A DNA stretch of 64,000 bases from Paramyrothecium sp. XJ0827. Its lineage: Eukaryota > Ascomycota > Sordariomycetes > Hypocreales > Stachybotryaceae. The notes beneath the pieces are model-generated. The model saw only the letters and a program-made list of their open reading frames with translations, had not been told where the DNA came from and did no database searches. Positions 1 to 13,119 of the stretch are shown one piece after another (position 1 is the stretch's first letter; every line of letters begins with the position of its first letter). The stretch spans positions 682,001 through 746,000 of the forward strand of contig JAJFPB010000014.1 of the NCBI GenBank assembly GCA_020881915.1. Reading direction: 5' to 3'. The position numbers and the translations under genes are program-made.

Positions 1-6
1 GTACGT
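1..6. repeat. Possible last 6 bp of a neighbouring Fot1-like element
   Basis: The window opens with GTACGT followed by TA. The same 8 bases form the right end of the Fot1-like element plus its TA duplication (6148-6155). No other CpG was noticed in the next 4.2 kb, so this one stands out. Six bases are too few to be sure; this is an inference. Confidence 0.3.
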
Positions 7-3000
7 TATAATTAAAAATAGAAATATAAATATAGATAAAAAAAATAAAAAATAAATAATTAAATTTATTTATATATTTATTAAAAAGAAAAAGAATTTT
101 ATTTTTATTTTTTTTAAAATTATTTCTAAATTTATAAAAATTAATATTATTTAGAAAAGTAAGGACTTTACTTATTATAACTATAAAAAAAAGAAATATT
201 ATATTTATAATTACTAAAGTAAGTCTTAAGAAAATAAGAAAATATATTTTTAATTAATTATAAAAAGTAAATAAAGTATTAATATTATAAAATAATATAC
301 TATTAATATTATTAAGAAATAAGAACTTACTAAGGATATTCCTAATTAATAAATAATAATTAAAGATATATTTAATATTACTAATTTAATTAATTTATTA
401 TATAATATATTTATAATTAATAAATCCTTAAATAATAAATTAGAATCTAATATAGATATTACTAAAGGTACTTTACTTTTATTTAATTATATATTAATTA
501 AAACTAAAATTAAATAATATAATTTACTTTTTAAAGATTAAGAAATATATATTTAAGTAATAATTATAAAAATAGCTATAAGCTTATAAAAATAAGATTT
601 ATTATTAACTTATAATATAATTCTTTATTTAATTTTTTTTATTATATTAAATATAATAAAACCTTATAAATATTTTATATAATATATTAATATTTAATTT
701 ACTTTATTACTAAAATAAAATAAAATATATTTTTTTATATATATATAAAGTACTAAAATAAAAAATCTCTATATATATAAAAAATACCTTATTAAGAAAT
801 TAAAATATATTACCTTAGGTACTAAATTATAATTCTTAAACTAAATAAAGAATATTTTAAAAAATATTATTTTAAAATAAAAGAGATATATAAAATTAAT
901 AAATATTAAATATATTACTAAGTAAAGATTAATTAACTTTATAGATTTTAAAGTAAATATAAAAAAGAATATATTTAATTAAAAAATATATTTCTTAATA
1001 AGAATTATAAATATATTAAGATAATAATTTTATAGTTCTTTAATAAATTTTTAAGAAGAAAGTACTATTATAAAAAAGAGTACTTTACTTATAATTATAA
1101 AAAAGAAATACCTATATTTTATAAAACTAAATCTAGATCTATAGAGATTAGTTATATAAAAAATAATTTATATTATTACTATAATTATTAGAAATATAAA
1201 ATAAAAAGAATATATTTTTATAAAAAAATAGAATCTAAGATAATAAGTACTATAAAAGAAAAATATATTTTAAAATATAAGAAATATTATTACTTATATT
1301 AAATTTACTATAAATATATTATTTATATAAAAGAAATAAGTAATAAATTACTTATTAGAATTAAAGAAACTAAATAAAGAATTAATAAAATCTCTATATA
1401 AAATAATTAAATAAAAAATAAGATCTATTATTTATAATTAAATTATAAAATAATAAAAAAAAGTATTATAGCTATAATAAAAAAAGAACTAAGTAAAATA
1501 ATAAAAATATTATATTAATTTTATAATTTAAAATATAATATTTAATACTAAAGTAAATATTAATACTAAAGAAAACTATATTAATTTAGATTTTATAAAT
1601 TAATATTAAATTTTATAAAAAAAGAAAATAAGAAAATACTAAATTATAAATATAAAAGGTATTTTATATACTTATAATTAAAAATAAATTAATAAAGAAG
1701 TTATTTTTAATATAATAATATAGAAGATTATAAATAAAATTACTTTAAATATTATTAGTACTTAATTTAATATACTTTTAAATAAATTATAACTAAAGAA
1801 TTAAAGATTTATTTTTAATTAAAATACTAATTAAAGTATAATAATAGAATTATAATAGCTCTAAATAAGAAAAAGAAAATAAAGAAAAAAAGAAATAAAT
1901 ATTTATAATAAAATATTATTTAAAAAAAAAAAAACCCTCTTAAAATAAAAGAATTATTAAATAAAAATTAAAATATTAATTAATAATAAAATATAATTTA
2001 ATATATAATATAAATAAAGTTAAGTTATTTTTTATTTAAAAAAAGTAATTAATTTTATTTATATTTTTATATATAATATTAAAAAATAAATATAAATAAA
2101 ATAAAAAATAGAAAATAGATTTATAAATATTTTAAAAAGATATTATAAATATATAAAATTATTTATAAGAAATTTAAAAAGTAAATTCTTTAAATACTTA
2201 AAATAGAATTATAAAATTTACTTAATTAATAAAAAAGATTTATTTTTTATTAATTTATAATCTTAATACTAAAGAACTAAGAATATTAAAAGAATATATT
2301 AATAAGAATTTTAAAAAGAATATATTTAATAATTAATATTACTTATTAAATATCTTATTATATTTATTTTTAAAAAAATAAGAAACTTTATTTATATATA
2401 AGTTATTATTAATTTAATAATATTACTATTAAAAATAAAATATTTTTATTTTTTATTATTAAAATAAGAGATTATTTATATAATAAAATAATATTTATTA
2501 TATTTAATTTTAAAAATATTTATAATTTAATTAAAATAAAAATAAAATAAATAAAAGATTACTTTTTATATAAAGTTTAAATTCTTTAAAACCTTAGTAA
2601 TACTATTTAAATTAATTAATATATTTATTATATTTTAATATATAATTAATTATATTTTAAGAGAATTTATAAATAATTTTATTATTATTTATTTAAATAA
2701 TATATTTATTTTTTTAAAGAATAAAAAATAATCTAAAAGTATATATATATAAAGTACTTTAGGTATTATAAAATATTAAATTTCTAGTAGAATTTACTAA
2801 AAGTAATTTCTATATATATAAAGTAAATTTCTTTAAATATATTATTTAATTTAATAAAATTTAAATAAAAAATAAAATTATAATAATTAAAGAATAAAAA
2901 TTCTTTATAAATAATATTAAAAATATTTAAAGTTTCTTAGAATTTATAAATTATTATAAATACTTTATTTAATACTTTAAAAAATTATTAAATTACTAAT

Positions 3001-4019
3001 AAATTTAATTAAAAAATATATTTTTTAAATAAACTTTAGAAATTTAATAAACCTTTAAAGAAATTAAAAAATAAATTATTAGTAAATTTATTTTAATAAT
3101 ATTTAATTTAAAAAAGTAAATAATCTTAGAAATTAATATTTTTAATTATATCTTTAGTACTACTATTAAATAAATAAAAAATAATAAATTCCTATATTTT
3201 ATTACTTTTTAATCTAAGAAAATTATTAAATCTTTATTTTATTATTTTATTTATAATAAAGAATTTATAGTAATTATTAAAGTATTTAAAGAATTCTAAT
3301 ATTACTTTATAAATATAAAATATAAAATTAAGATTTATATTAATTACTAAAATATTACTTACTTTATTATAATTTAAATCCTAATAATAAAATAAGTTTA
3401 TTTTATAGAGATATTTATATTCTTTAATTATAAGATTATTTACTAAAAAGGATTTAAAAATAGATATATTAATATATTAAATTAAAATAATAAATATAAA
3501 TAAGAAATCTCTAAGATAATATAATAATTATTATATTTTAATTAAAAAAGAATTATAAGTAAAAAACTATTAATTTAATTAAAATTTATAAAATTAAAAT
3601 ATAAAATAATAAAATAATAAAATTAAAAATAAAATAAAAAATATATTATATATATATTATAAAAGTACTTATAGAAATGAATATAAAATATAATATAGTA
3701 CTTATATATAATAATTAAATATAGATTTTAGAAAAAATATAAGAAGAAATTTTAATTAAAAGCTATAAATATTATATCATTAAATATAAGGGAATTAAAA
3801 AAACTATAGAAGTAATATATTAAATATATAATTACTTTAAAATAAAGAAAAATATAAAAAAGATTATAAGAAAATATAATATTTATAATAAAATTAAAGT
3901 CTTAAAATATAAATCTTATAAATATCTTAAATTATTACTAATATTAATTAGATCTTAGTAATTAATTTTATAAAACTTTATTATTAAATTTCTCTAATTA
4001 AAGTAATTAAGCTCTAAGA
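1..4019 (+). mobile_element. RIP-degraded Ty3/gypsy retrotransposon, internal (pol) region
   Basis: This block is extremely AT-rich with almost no CA, TG or CG, and no reading frame is open. Read on the plus strand, the relic of the reverse transcriptase catalytic box is visible at 2690-2701 as Y-L-N-N, which is what YLDD becomes when both GAT/GAC codons mutate to AAT. Around 3875-3886 a K-Y-N-I-Y pattern matches an integrase zinc-binding Cys-x2-Cys whose TGT codons became TAT. Order RT then integrase is that of Ty3/gypsy. Related stretches recur at 20230-22340, 32640-35313 and 37178-37925. The left end lies outside the window. The element is dead. Confidence 0.75.
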
Positions 4020-4290
4020 ATAACTATTAAGAAATTTATTAAGATAATCTAAATTTAAGAATCTTAAATAAGGACCTAGATATAATAAAAATAATTTAAT
4101 AGGAAAATCTAATACCTAGAATCTTAGCTATAGTAATAATAAAATTAATAATAAAGATATTTATAATATAATATACTATAGGTACTTATAAGACTTAAGT
4201 TATTTATTTTAATAGGAACTTAATAGAGCTATTAAGATATTACTATATTACTAAGATCTATATTAAATAAATCTTATAACTATAGCTATA
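4020..4290 (-). repeat. Fragment of dispersed repeat X (reverse orientation)
   Basis: This stretch is nearly the same as 44855-45120 and is the reverse complement of the right parts of the X copies that end at 27990, 32610 and 39030 (shared end ...TTTCTTAATA and the inner GGTTCTAGGTATTAGATC). It is cut at 4290 by the Fot1-like element. Confidence 0.6.
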
Positions 4291-4338
4291 ACGTACATGA
4301 TAAGCGAGTGCACCAACCAAGCGAGTGCACCAAAAATT
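4291..4338 (+). repeat. Left 48-bp TIR of the Fot1-like element
   Basis: It starts ACGTACATGATAAGCGAGTG and is identical, inverted, to 6106-6153. Inside it the 15-mer AAGCGAGTGCACCAA occurs twice (4302-4316 and 4319-4333, period 17), which would suit two transposase contacts. Confidence 0.95.
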
Positions 4339-4388
4339 ACTCAATCTCTCCTCTTTACATCTAATCAACTATTTCTCAACCACCAAAT

Positions 4389-6047
4389 ATGTCACAATCA
4401 AATAATGAAGCTAATATGCTTCTCGCTCTTCGGGCCCTTCAAAATGACCCGAAACTGGGTCTACGACCCGCCGCAAGATTATACCAGGTGGATTATTATG
4501 CCCTTCGTCGCCGACAGAGGGGCATCCAGTCTCGGCGCGATACCATCCCCAACTCACGGAGACTATCCGATCTAGAGGAGCAGATTATTGTCCAGTTCAT
4601 TCTCGACCTGGATTCGCGAGGATTTCCCCGCGACTGCGTGGTGTTGAAGAAATGGCCAACCGACTGCTCGCTGACCGCGACGCGTCACCTGTCGGCAAGC
4701 GCTGGGCTTCCAACTTCGTCAGGCGACAACCAGAGCTCAAGACGCGTTTTTTTTTCGTAAATATGACTATCAGAGGGCTAAATGCGAAGATCCAACCATT
4801 ATTCGCAATTGGTTCCGGCTCGTGGAGAACACAATCGCGAAATATGGCATCGACCTAGCCGATATCTACAACTTTGATGAGACCGGCTTTATGATGGGCA
4901 TAATTGCAAGCGGAATGGTCGTCACAGGTGCAGATAGGCGTGGAAACCCGAAATCAGTCCAGCCTGGAAACCGGGAATGGGTTACAGTCATTCAGGCGAT
5001 TAATGCCGAAGGCTGGGCGATCGCGCCGTTCATCGTGGTCGCGGGCCAATATCACCTCGCAAGCTGGTACCAGGAAAGCAACCTTCCGGGCGACTGGGCT
5101 ATTGCGACAACTCAAAATGGTTGGACCGACAATGAGACCGGCCTTGGTGGCTAAAACACTTTGACCGGCATACCAAGGCCCGATCAACCGGTCGCTATCG
5201 TCTTCTGATCCTCGATGGGCATGGAAGTCACCACTCGGTTGACTTTGAGAAATATTGTGAAGATAACCATATCATTACGCTGTGTATGCCGCCTCATTCG
5301 TCTCACCTACTTCAGCCTCTTGATGTCGGGTGCTTTGGGCCACTCAAAAAGGCATACGGTCGAGAAATAGAGCATCTGATCAGGTGCTCTATAACCCACG
5401 TTTCTAAGACTGAGTTCTTTCTGGCATTTTACGCCGCCCACCAAGCCGCCATAATAGAAATTAATATCAAAGGGGGTTTTAGAGGGGCCGGGCTTGTTCC
5501 TTTAGACCCAGAAAGTGTCATATCGAAGCTTGATGTGCAGGTACGAACTCCAACACCGATTGAGGAGGAGGCCGGCCTCCCCGACCCTTGGGTGCCCAAG
5601 ACGCCAAAGACGGTCCTTGAGGCTACCTCTCAATCTGAATACCTTGAAAGAAGACGAATCAGAAGGCACCAGGGAAGCTCCCCAGCATCTATTGTTGATG
5701 CGCTTAAGTCATTTTCTAAGGGAACGAAGGCGATAATGCATCAAATAGCATTATTAAAGTCTGAGAACCAGATCCTTCGACAGGCAAATGAGACTCTTAG
5801 CAAGCGGCGTAGGGCAAAAAGAACCCGGCTACAGAATGGAGGGAAGATGACTATAGGTGAGGGAAGGGATGAGATTGATCAGAAAGACGTTGATGCGCAG
5901 ATAATGGCTGGATTGTTGAGAAGTGGTGGTCGAGGGAGGTCAGCACTGGCGAGAGAAAGGCGCTGTAGAACCTGTGGAAATACCGGACATAATTCAAGAA
6001 CATGTCAGATAGTTGTGTTAGTATCTGAAGAAGACGATAGTGATTAA
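4389..6047 (+). pseudogene. Fot1-like transposase, broken by three frameshifts
   Basis: It cuts and pastes its own element by DNA binding and DDE strand transfer. The pieces, in order, are an N-terminal helix-turn-helix segment starting at ATG 4389 (LLALRALQNDPKLGLRPAARLY), a CENP-B/Tc5-like segment (GKRWASNFVRRQPELK), and the catalytic domain with FDETGF near 4876, LILDGHGSHHS with its Asp at 5214-5216, and QPLDVGCFGPLKKAYG near 5310 (DDD triad, as in Fot1/pogo). A basic tail ends in a CCHC knuckle, CRTCGNTGHNSRTC. The frame changes at a C run (4626-4629, one base short), at a 9-T run (4747-4755) and near 5146 (one base short). Apart from these the protein, about 550 residues, reads through without stops. 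Two of the three breaks lie in homopolymers, so assembly or sequencing error is a real alternative. Confidence 0.9.
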
Positions 6048-6105
6048 TTTTAATTGATTAGATGTTTTGTAGTGATTTTAAGTAATGTTCTATTTTAATG
6101 GTGTG

Positions 6106-6153
6106 AATTTTTGGTGCACTCGCTTGGTTGGTGCACTCGCTTATCATGTACGT
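6106..6153 (-). repeat. Right 48-bp TIR of the Fot1-like element
   Basis: Exact inverted copy of 4291-4338, followed by the TA target duplication at 6154-6155. Confidence 0.95.
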
Positions 6154-6155
6154 TA

Positions 6156-6420
6156 TTCTACTAACTTATTATAGTAAATATATCCTGCTAGAAATTAAGA
6201 TTAGGCCTCTATAAGGTATAGAAAATAAATAATATATTAGTAAATTTAATTAATTAAGGCTATACTATATAAGAGCCTGGGATACTTAAGTCTGGCTCCC
6301 TATAATAATAATAGGCTCCTATAAATAATTACTAAAGTTACTACTATAATAAAGAAATTATATACTTAGTGGTTTTCTAGACTAATATAGAGATAATACC
6401 CTTAAAACTGCAAGGTAGGA
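6156..6420. other. AT-rich spacer, nothing recognised
   Basis: This lies between the Fot1-like element and the copia-like LTR. It is less extreme in composition than the neighbouring blocks (some GGCTCC and CTGG words remain). No open frame or known repeat boundary was found. Confidence 0.4.
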
Positions 6421-6600
6421 TGTTATTAGACTATAGAGATTATAAGATATATGAATTATCCTTGCTTTACTTCTTTTAGTAATTTATAGGGCCTTTATCT
6501 AATTAAAGCTATATTAAATATATTTAAGCTTTATATTTATCTTTTAAGCTATAAAGTCTTAGTATATACTATACTTATATATAGGGCCTCTAATCTAATA
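6421..6600 (-). repeat. Left (3') LTR of the copia-like element
   Basis: Direct repeat of 12938-13116. It begins TGTTATTAGACTATAGAG on the plus strand and ends ...GGCCTCTAATCTAATA. It retains more C and G than the right copy. A further fragment of the same LTR is at 41562-41652. Confidence 0.7.
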
Positions 6601-9600
6601 TATCTCCCTAGCTTTAAAGCTATTTAAGACTTAAAGCTATAAAAGATAATATATTATAATATTTTACTTTATTTTTTATATATTTAAACTACTATTTTAG
6701 TATTTTATATATTTTTTTTAGAAATTATTATTTTTATATTATATATATTTATATAATAGGTCTTTAAATATATATTTATATATTAAGTAGGTTATTTATA
6801 TTATTTAAATAGTCTTTATATTAAATACTATTATTAAATAGCTTTTTATATTATATATTTATTAATTTAATAAATATAATAATTAAATATCTATTATTTA
6901 TAATATATACTACTATAATTAATATTTTATATAGTCTTATTAAGTACTACTACCTTAGATATATATATTATAGCTCTTACTTTCTTTAAGTTCTTTCTTT
7001 TTTTTCTTTTTATATTATTTTATAGTAATATAAGTACTTATATTATTTACTTTTTTCTTTTAATCTTTTTAAGCTTTCTTTTAATATTTTAAAGAATTTA
7101 TTAATTCTTTATTAAATATCTTTATTATTATAAGCTCTCTTTACTACTATAATATTATAAATTACTTTTAAGATTTAGAATTTACTTTTAAGGCTTATTT
7201 ACTAACTTTAACTAATAATATTATATTTAATATTTTACTTCCTCTAAATAAGATCTTATATAAAATCTTATTTCTTAAATTAATTATATAAGTTATTAAC
7301 TTAGTATTTATAATTCCTTTTTCTTTATTACCTAGTAATATATTAATATATATATATATTAACTTATTCTTTAAGTAATTACTTATATATAGATTTTAAC
7401 TTTTAAGTTTTATTTATATATTCTAAGACTTATTTATTTATAAGAAAAAATAGAAATATAAAATATCTTATAAGGCATACTTAAATATTACTCTTATAAG
7501 TACTAATAATAAGAAGTATTAAAAGAATCCTAATAAAAGTAAATATTATAAGTATTATATTAATAATAGCTTTTACTACTTTATATAAGTACCTTTTTAT
7601 ATTTTAAGACTTATATAACTAATTTAAAACTTATAATTACTATAATCTTCTCTTAATTATATTTTTTTTAAATTATATTTAATAATTTTTTATTAAGATT
7701 AATTATAAAATATATCTTTTTAAGATTTATTTTTATTATTTAAGTCTTAAATATTAATTCTAAGTAAAAATATAATTACTATATATAGGTAATTAAAACT
7801 ATATACTAGGGGATTATTTCTAGTACCTTCCCTTTCTCTAGTAATTCTTATTTCTAATAAATATAATTTAAATTAATAATCTATAGTATATTTTTAATTT
7901 AATATATATTATTATATATAATAATATAATTTTTAAGTAAATAAATTAATTTATTAGTTTTTAGTATTACTTATAATTTATTTTAAATTTAAATTATAAT
8001 TATAAAGTTTATTTATAATAAATTAAGTTTCTTTTTAAAATTAAAGATCTTAAAGTATATTTTTAATACTTCTTTTATTTTATAGCTTTTTAATTTATTA
8101 TTTTTATATTTAATTCTTAATTTTAATAAATCTAAATTAAAATTAACTTTTAATAAGTTATTAATCTTATAATATCTTTATTAAATTATTTATAATTAAT
8201 TTTAAGTTTTATTTATATATTATTAAGATTATTTTTTATTAAATATACTTTTATAATTAATAACTATAAATATTTATATATTTAAATTTAATTTTTAATT
8301 TTTTAATTAAATATTTTAATAAATTAATTATTTATTAATTATTATATATAAGACTTAAAGTAAAAATCTAAAGCTTAATTTCTAGATTTTTAAGTAATCT
8401 TTATTAAAATAATTCTTTTTTTAAAACTTATATAAATATAAGTAACTTAGTTTTTATTATTAAGATTATTACTATATTTTATTTATTTACTTATTAATTA
8501 ATTAAGTTTTTAAAGAACTTTATAATATATACTTATAAGTTTTTTTTATTTAGTAAATTATTAATAAAAAATATATTATTATAAATTATAAATCTATTAG
8601 TTCCTTTAAACTATAGAGCTAAATAATAAATTTTATATATATAATTTAAGACTTAATTTATAATTTCTATATATTCTTAAAATAAATTATATATAAATTA
8701 TATAAGATATAATATAATAAAAGTAATATTTAATCTACTTATTATAGTTATATATAAAGCTAAGTTAATTACTTATTTATATTAATTAGTAATTTTATTA
8801 CTTATAATTTATTTATTTAAAAAGAGCTTTATTTTACTTATTAGAAATATAATCTTCTATTTCTTAGTTTATAGCTTATATATTTTTTCTAAATATATAA
8901 TTTAAGTTACTTATAATAGTTTTTAGTTTTAATTATAATAGATCTTTATCTCTAAGAACTATTAAAGATTATTTCTATTTATTAAATAATATCTTATTTT
9001 TAGATCTTTAATTATTTAATTAGTTCTTTATTTAGTTTTTTAATTTTTATTAAAAACTAATATAATATTATTAATATAGAAAAATAATAAAATCTCTTCT
9101 TAAGTATAGTAATAAGGTTCTTATAAAATAGATTTAAAATATAAGTTATATAAGGCTTCTTTAAGCTCTATTTACTATAAAGAAAATATAATTTATAATC
9201 TATATAATACCTTCTTTAATAATAAAACTTATTTTCTAATTTCTTTACTTTAGTACTTTAAAGAAAGCTTTAAAAAATATTACTTAGTAATTTAATATTT
9301 ATAAATATATTTATTATATTAAATTAAAATAACTTTAAATTAAATCTTATTATAATTATAAGTAATATTTAAAAGGATTTTTTAGTTAATATAATTATAT
9401 AGATCTTCTTTATTAAGATCTTTTATTATTAGTTTTTTTATATTATAAGTCTTATTTTATATTTATAAAAATAATTATACTTATTAAATTTATATATATA
9501 AATTTATATATAATTTAATATTTATAAATTATAAATATATAAATTATATTTTAAAATTTATTTCTAAGACTTTATTTATTTATAATTCTTTAAGTAATCT

Positions 9601-12600
9601 TTTTTATTTTTTTAAACTTAGCCTTAAATTTATATTTAATTAAATTATTATATAATTTAAATACCTAAGATATATTTTTATAATAGTATTTATATTTATT
9701 AAAATTAAGATTTAAATAAGTATTTTAAGACTTATACTTAAAATTTAATTTATTATAATTATATTTATAATATATTATTTTAATAAGAATTTTTTCTTTT
9801 ATTCTTACTAAAAAAATAATTAATATTTTAATATAAAATACTTAGTTTATTATTAGATCTCTTTATAAGATCTTAATATTATTTTCTAATTTATTCCCTA
9901 GTTCTATTAATTATATTAAGAAATTTATAATTAGATTTTCTAAGAAAAAGAAGAACTAAAAACTTAATTAAGTATATTTTTATTTTTTTACTTTATTTTC
10001 TTCTTTTTAATTCCTAAAGTTTATTTTTAAATTTTTAATAAGTTCTTTATAGCTTATTTATTTTATTTTAAACTTATCTTTATTATAAAAAAGGTATTTT
10101 ATTTAATTAACTTTTTCTAAAGTTATAAGAGCTTAAAGCTATTTTTATATTTCTTTAAAAAATTATTTATTAATCTCTTTCTTAATCTAAAGATTATTTA
10201 AATTATATAACTTTTTTTTTTAAAAAATAATATCTTATATTATATAAATATAATTAATAATTAAATTTTATATTTAAAAAATATTTTAAGAATTATATTT
10301 AATTAAATAGCTAATTTAGATTTTTAATTTTATATATAATTTTAATTAATTTATTTTTTATTATATTTTATTTATTATAATAAATATTTTACTTTTTAGG
10401 ATTTTTAATTAAATTACCTAAGGCTATAGATCTTTAAATAAGACTTAAATTTATAAAAAAAAGCTCTTATATAAAGTCTTCTCCTTAAGTCTTTATTTTA
10501 GGGTTCTATTTAATAAGTAAATTACTATTTTTATTATTTTTAGCTATAAATCTAATAATAAGTTACTTTTAAATATTAAGAGCTTTATTTTTTTTTTTAT
10601 ATTATTTTCTTAAAATATTTTTTTAAGTTATTTTATTATTATATTTAAAATATACTTTTATTTACTTTAATAATCTTTTTTTTTAATTATTTATAGATTA
10701 TTTAATTTCTTTAAAGTTTATTATTTATTTTAATAATTTAAAGTTTTATTTTATATTTCTCTTAAAGTAATTATATAATACTTTATAATATTACTATTAA
10801 ATTTACTTCTTTATAGTTTATAAAGTAATAATTTTATATAAAATTTATTTTATAATTTATTATAATTATATAAAAAATATATTTATTAATTCTAATTTAA
10901 TAATTATAAAAGTTAATTAATACTTATTCTTCTAGTCTTATATTTTATTTATAAGGTTCCTAATATTCTTATTTTTTATTTTACTTAATATATATATATT
11001 ATATTATATTATATTTAATTTCTTTATTTAAGTACCTTAAATTATATTTACTAGATATTCTAATATTTTAGGGCCTAAATAATTAAGGTACTTATATTAT
11101 ATTTCTACTAAGATATATTTAAACTTTTTCTTTATTTAAGAAATATAATATAATTAATTAATTATAAATAAAACTTACTTTTTAATTCTAGATTAATATT
11201 TTATAATATATTAATTAAAGTATATTACTAATATATATAATATATTTCTACTATTATATTTAATAATATTATTATTATTTTACTAATTTTACTAGTAATC
11301 TTATTTCTTAAGGTATTTAAGAGATATTAAATTAGCTCCTATTTATAAGTAAAATATAATATAACTTAAAGTAATAATTTATAGTTTCTTCTTTAGATTT
11401 TATATTTTAATTTTTATATTTCTATATTTAAGAAGAAATAAATATTATATTTTTATATAAAGAACTTCCCCTTATATATATAAGAAGTAAATAAATCTCT
11501 TAAATAAATTAAAAATATATAATATTATATTTAAATCTAGAATTACTAAGTCTTATAATAAATATTTATTACTTATTATTAAAAAATATATTATTTTTAT
11601 TAATATATAAGTATATTTTATTTCTAATTAATTTAAAATCTTTATTAAAGACTTTTTTTCTTTTATAAATTTTATATATAGCTCTTATACTTTTTTATTT
11701 TTTTTTAAATTTTTTCTTTTAATTTTTTAAGAGATTTTTATATTTTTTATATTTTAAAGATATACTTTAAGGAAATATTATTTAATATAAACTACTATTT
11801 AAATTATAATAAAACTTATTATATAAAATATACTTTTTTTTTTATATTTTAGTAATTTACTTTTCTTTATATATTAGTATTTAATAAATTATAATCTTAA
11901 TTCTTTAAATAATAAATTTATTTATTTTTTAGAATTTAATTTTAAGTCTTAAAATATTAATTTAAAGCTCCTTTTTAAGATCTACTTCTTAATAAGCTTT
12001 TAAAGTATTAATTTACTTTTTTAAAGCTTCTATTAAAATTATATAATAAAAATTAAAAGAAAATATATTTTATTTTTAATTATATTTTTATTTTAATTTC
12101 CTTTTATATAAATAAAAATATTAAATCTTTATTTTAATTTTCTCTTTATATTATTAAATTATATTCTAGAGCTCTATACTTTTACTATATTTTTAAATTT
12201 TATAATATATTATACTTACTTCTATTTTATAATTTAATTTTCTTAATTAGTTTTAAGATTTAAGGCTTTATTTAGTACCTTAAAATAATCTTTTTAGGCT
12301 TTTTTTATATTAATAAATATTATTTACTTTATATATTAATTTAAGGTTTTAAAAGAACTAGGAAATATTATTATATTATATAAGAAGTTTATTTTTAATC
12401 TTATAAATATTTATTATAAGAATATAAATCTTAATATAATATAAATTAATTTTCTTAATTATTTAATTTAAAATATTATAAATTCTATTTACTTCTTTAT
12501 TATATATCTTTAAATTATAGTAATAAAGTAGTATTTTATTTCCTAAAGTCTTCTTATTTATATCTTAAAAATTAAAATAGCTCTTTATAGCTTATTTCTT

Positions 12601-12937
12601 AGCTTTAAGACTTAATAATAGTTCTAGATCCTTAATTTATTATTTTAGGTATTAGAATATATATAGCTTTTTTAGTTCTTCTCTTTATTTCTTATTAAAG
12701 TCTTTTAAATTACTTAAATAAATAAAATAATAGATTCTTTTAGTAATAATCTTTATATTATATACTTATTTAAATATATTTTAGTTCTTAAAGTAATTTA
12801 ATAAGTAGATCTTAATATCTATAATTAAGAATATTATTATCTCTATTAATATTACTAAATATAGTTTACTTTATTTAATTATAGCTTATTTTAGTAATTA
12901 TAATTATCTTAATATAATATAACTCTAAGACTCTTAA

Positions 12938-13116
12938 TTATTAAATTATAGAAATTATAAGATATATAAATTATTCTTATTTTACTTCTTTTAGTAATTT
13001 ATAAGGCCTTTATCTAATTAAAGCTATATTAAATATATTTAAGTTTTATATTTATCTTTTAAGCTACGAAGTCTTAGTATATACTATACTTATATATAGG
13101 GCCTTCTGGTCTAATA
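12938..13116 (-). repeat. Right (5') LTR of the copia-like element
   Basis: Direct repeat of 6421-6600; most differences are C to T or G to A. Its right end (GGTCTAATA) is better preserved than the left LTR's end. It abuts the GC-balanced gene island. Confidence 0.7.
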
Positions 13117-13119
13117 GAT

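Larger units (their letters stand above)
4291..6153 (+). mobile_element. Fot1/pogo-type DNA transposon, 1863 bp
   Basis: The element is bounded by perfect 48-bp terminal inverted repeats and flanked by TA on both sides (4289-4290 and 6154-6155), the target duplication typical of Tc1/mariner-pogo elements. It carries one transposase gene with DDE residues and a C-terminal zinc knuckle. Base composition is balanced and CpG is frequent, in sharp contrast to the RIP-degraded host sequence on both sides, so it inserted after RIP had run its course there. The transposase has three single-base frameshifts, so this copy is probably not autonomous unless they are sequencing errors. The TIRs would still allow movement in trans. 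Confidence 0.92.
6421..13116 (-). mobile_element. RIP-degraded Ty1/copia-like LTR retrotransposon
   Basis: Two direct repeats of about 180 bp bound a 6.3-kb internal region. The LTR starts TGTTATTAGAC and ends GGTCTAATA, which are inverted matches of each other, as LTR ends should be. A purine-rich tract (AGGGAGA on the minus strand) lies just inside the left LTR, placing the 3' end at left, so the element reads on the minus strand. On that strand, near 9056-9083, a RIP-altered (Y)V-N-N-I-x-L-V-F-N-K-N pattern matches the copia RT YVDD box, and near 8947-8964 a W(stop)-F-L-x-I-R pattern matches the downstream WFLGIR motif. That order and spacing suit Ty1/copia. All frames are broken. The target duplication could not be fixed because the ends are mutated. 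Confidence 0.65.

Noticed and set aside
1..4290. Mitochondrial DNA or a centromere as the source of the AT-rich blocks
   Set aside because: Ghost RT and integrase motifs, LTR pairs and loss of CpA/CpG explain them as RIP-degraded transposons. A centromere cannot be excluded, but nothing specific supports one.
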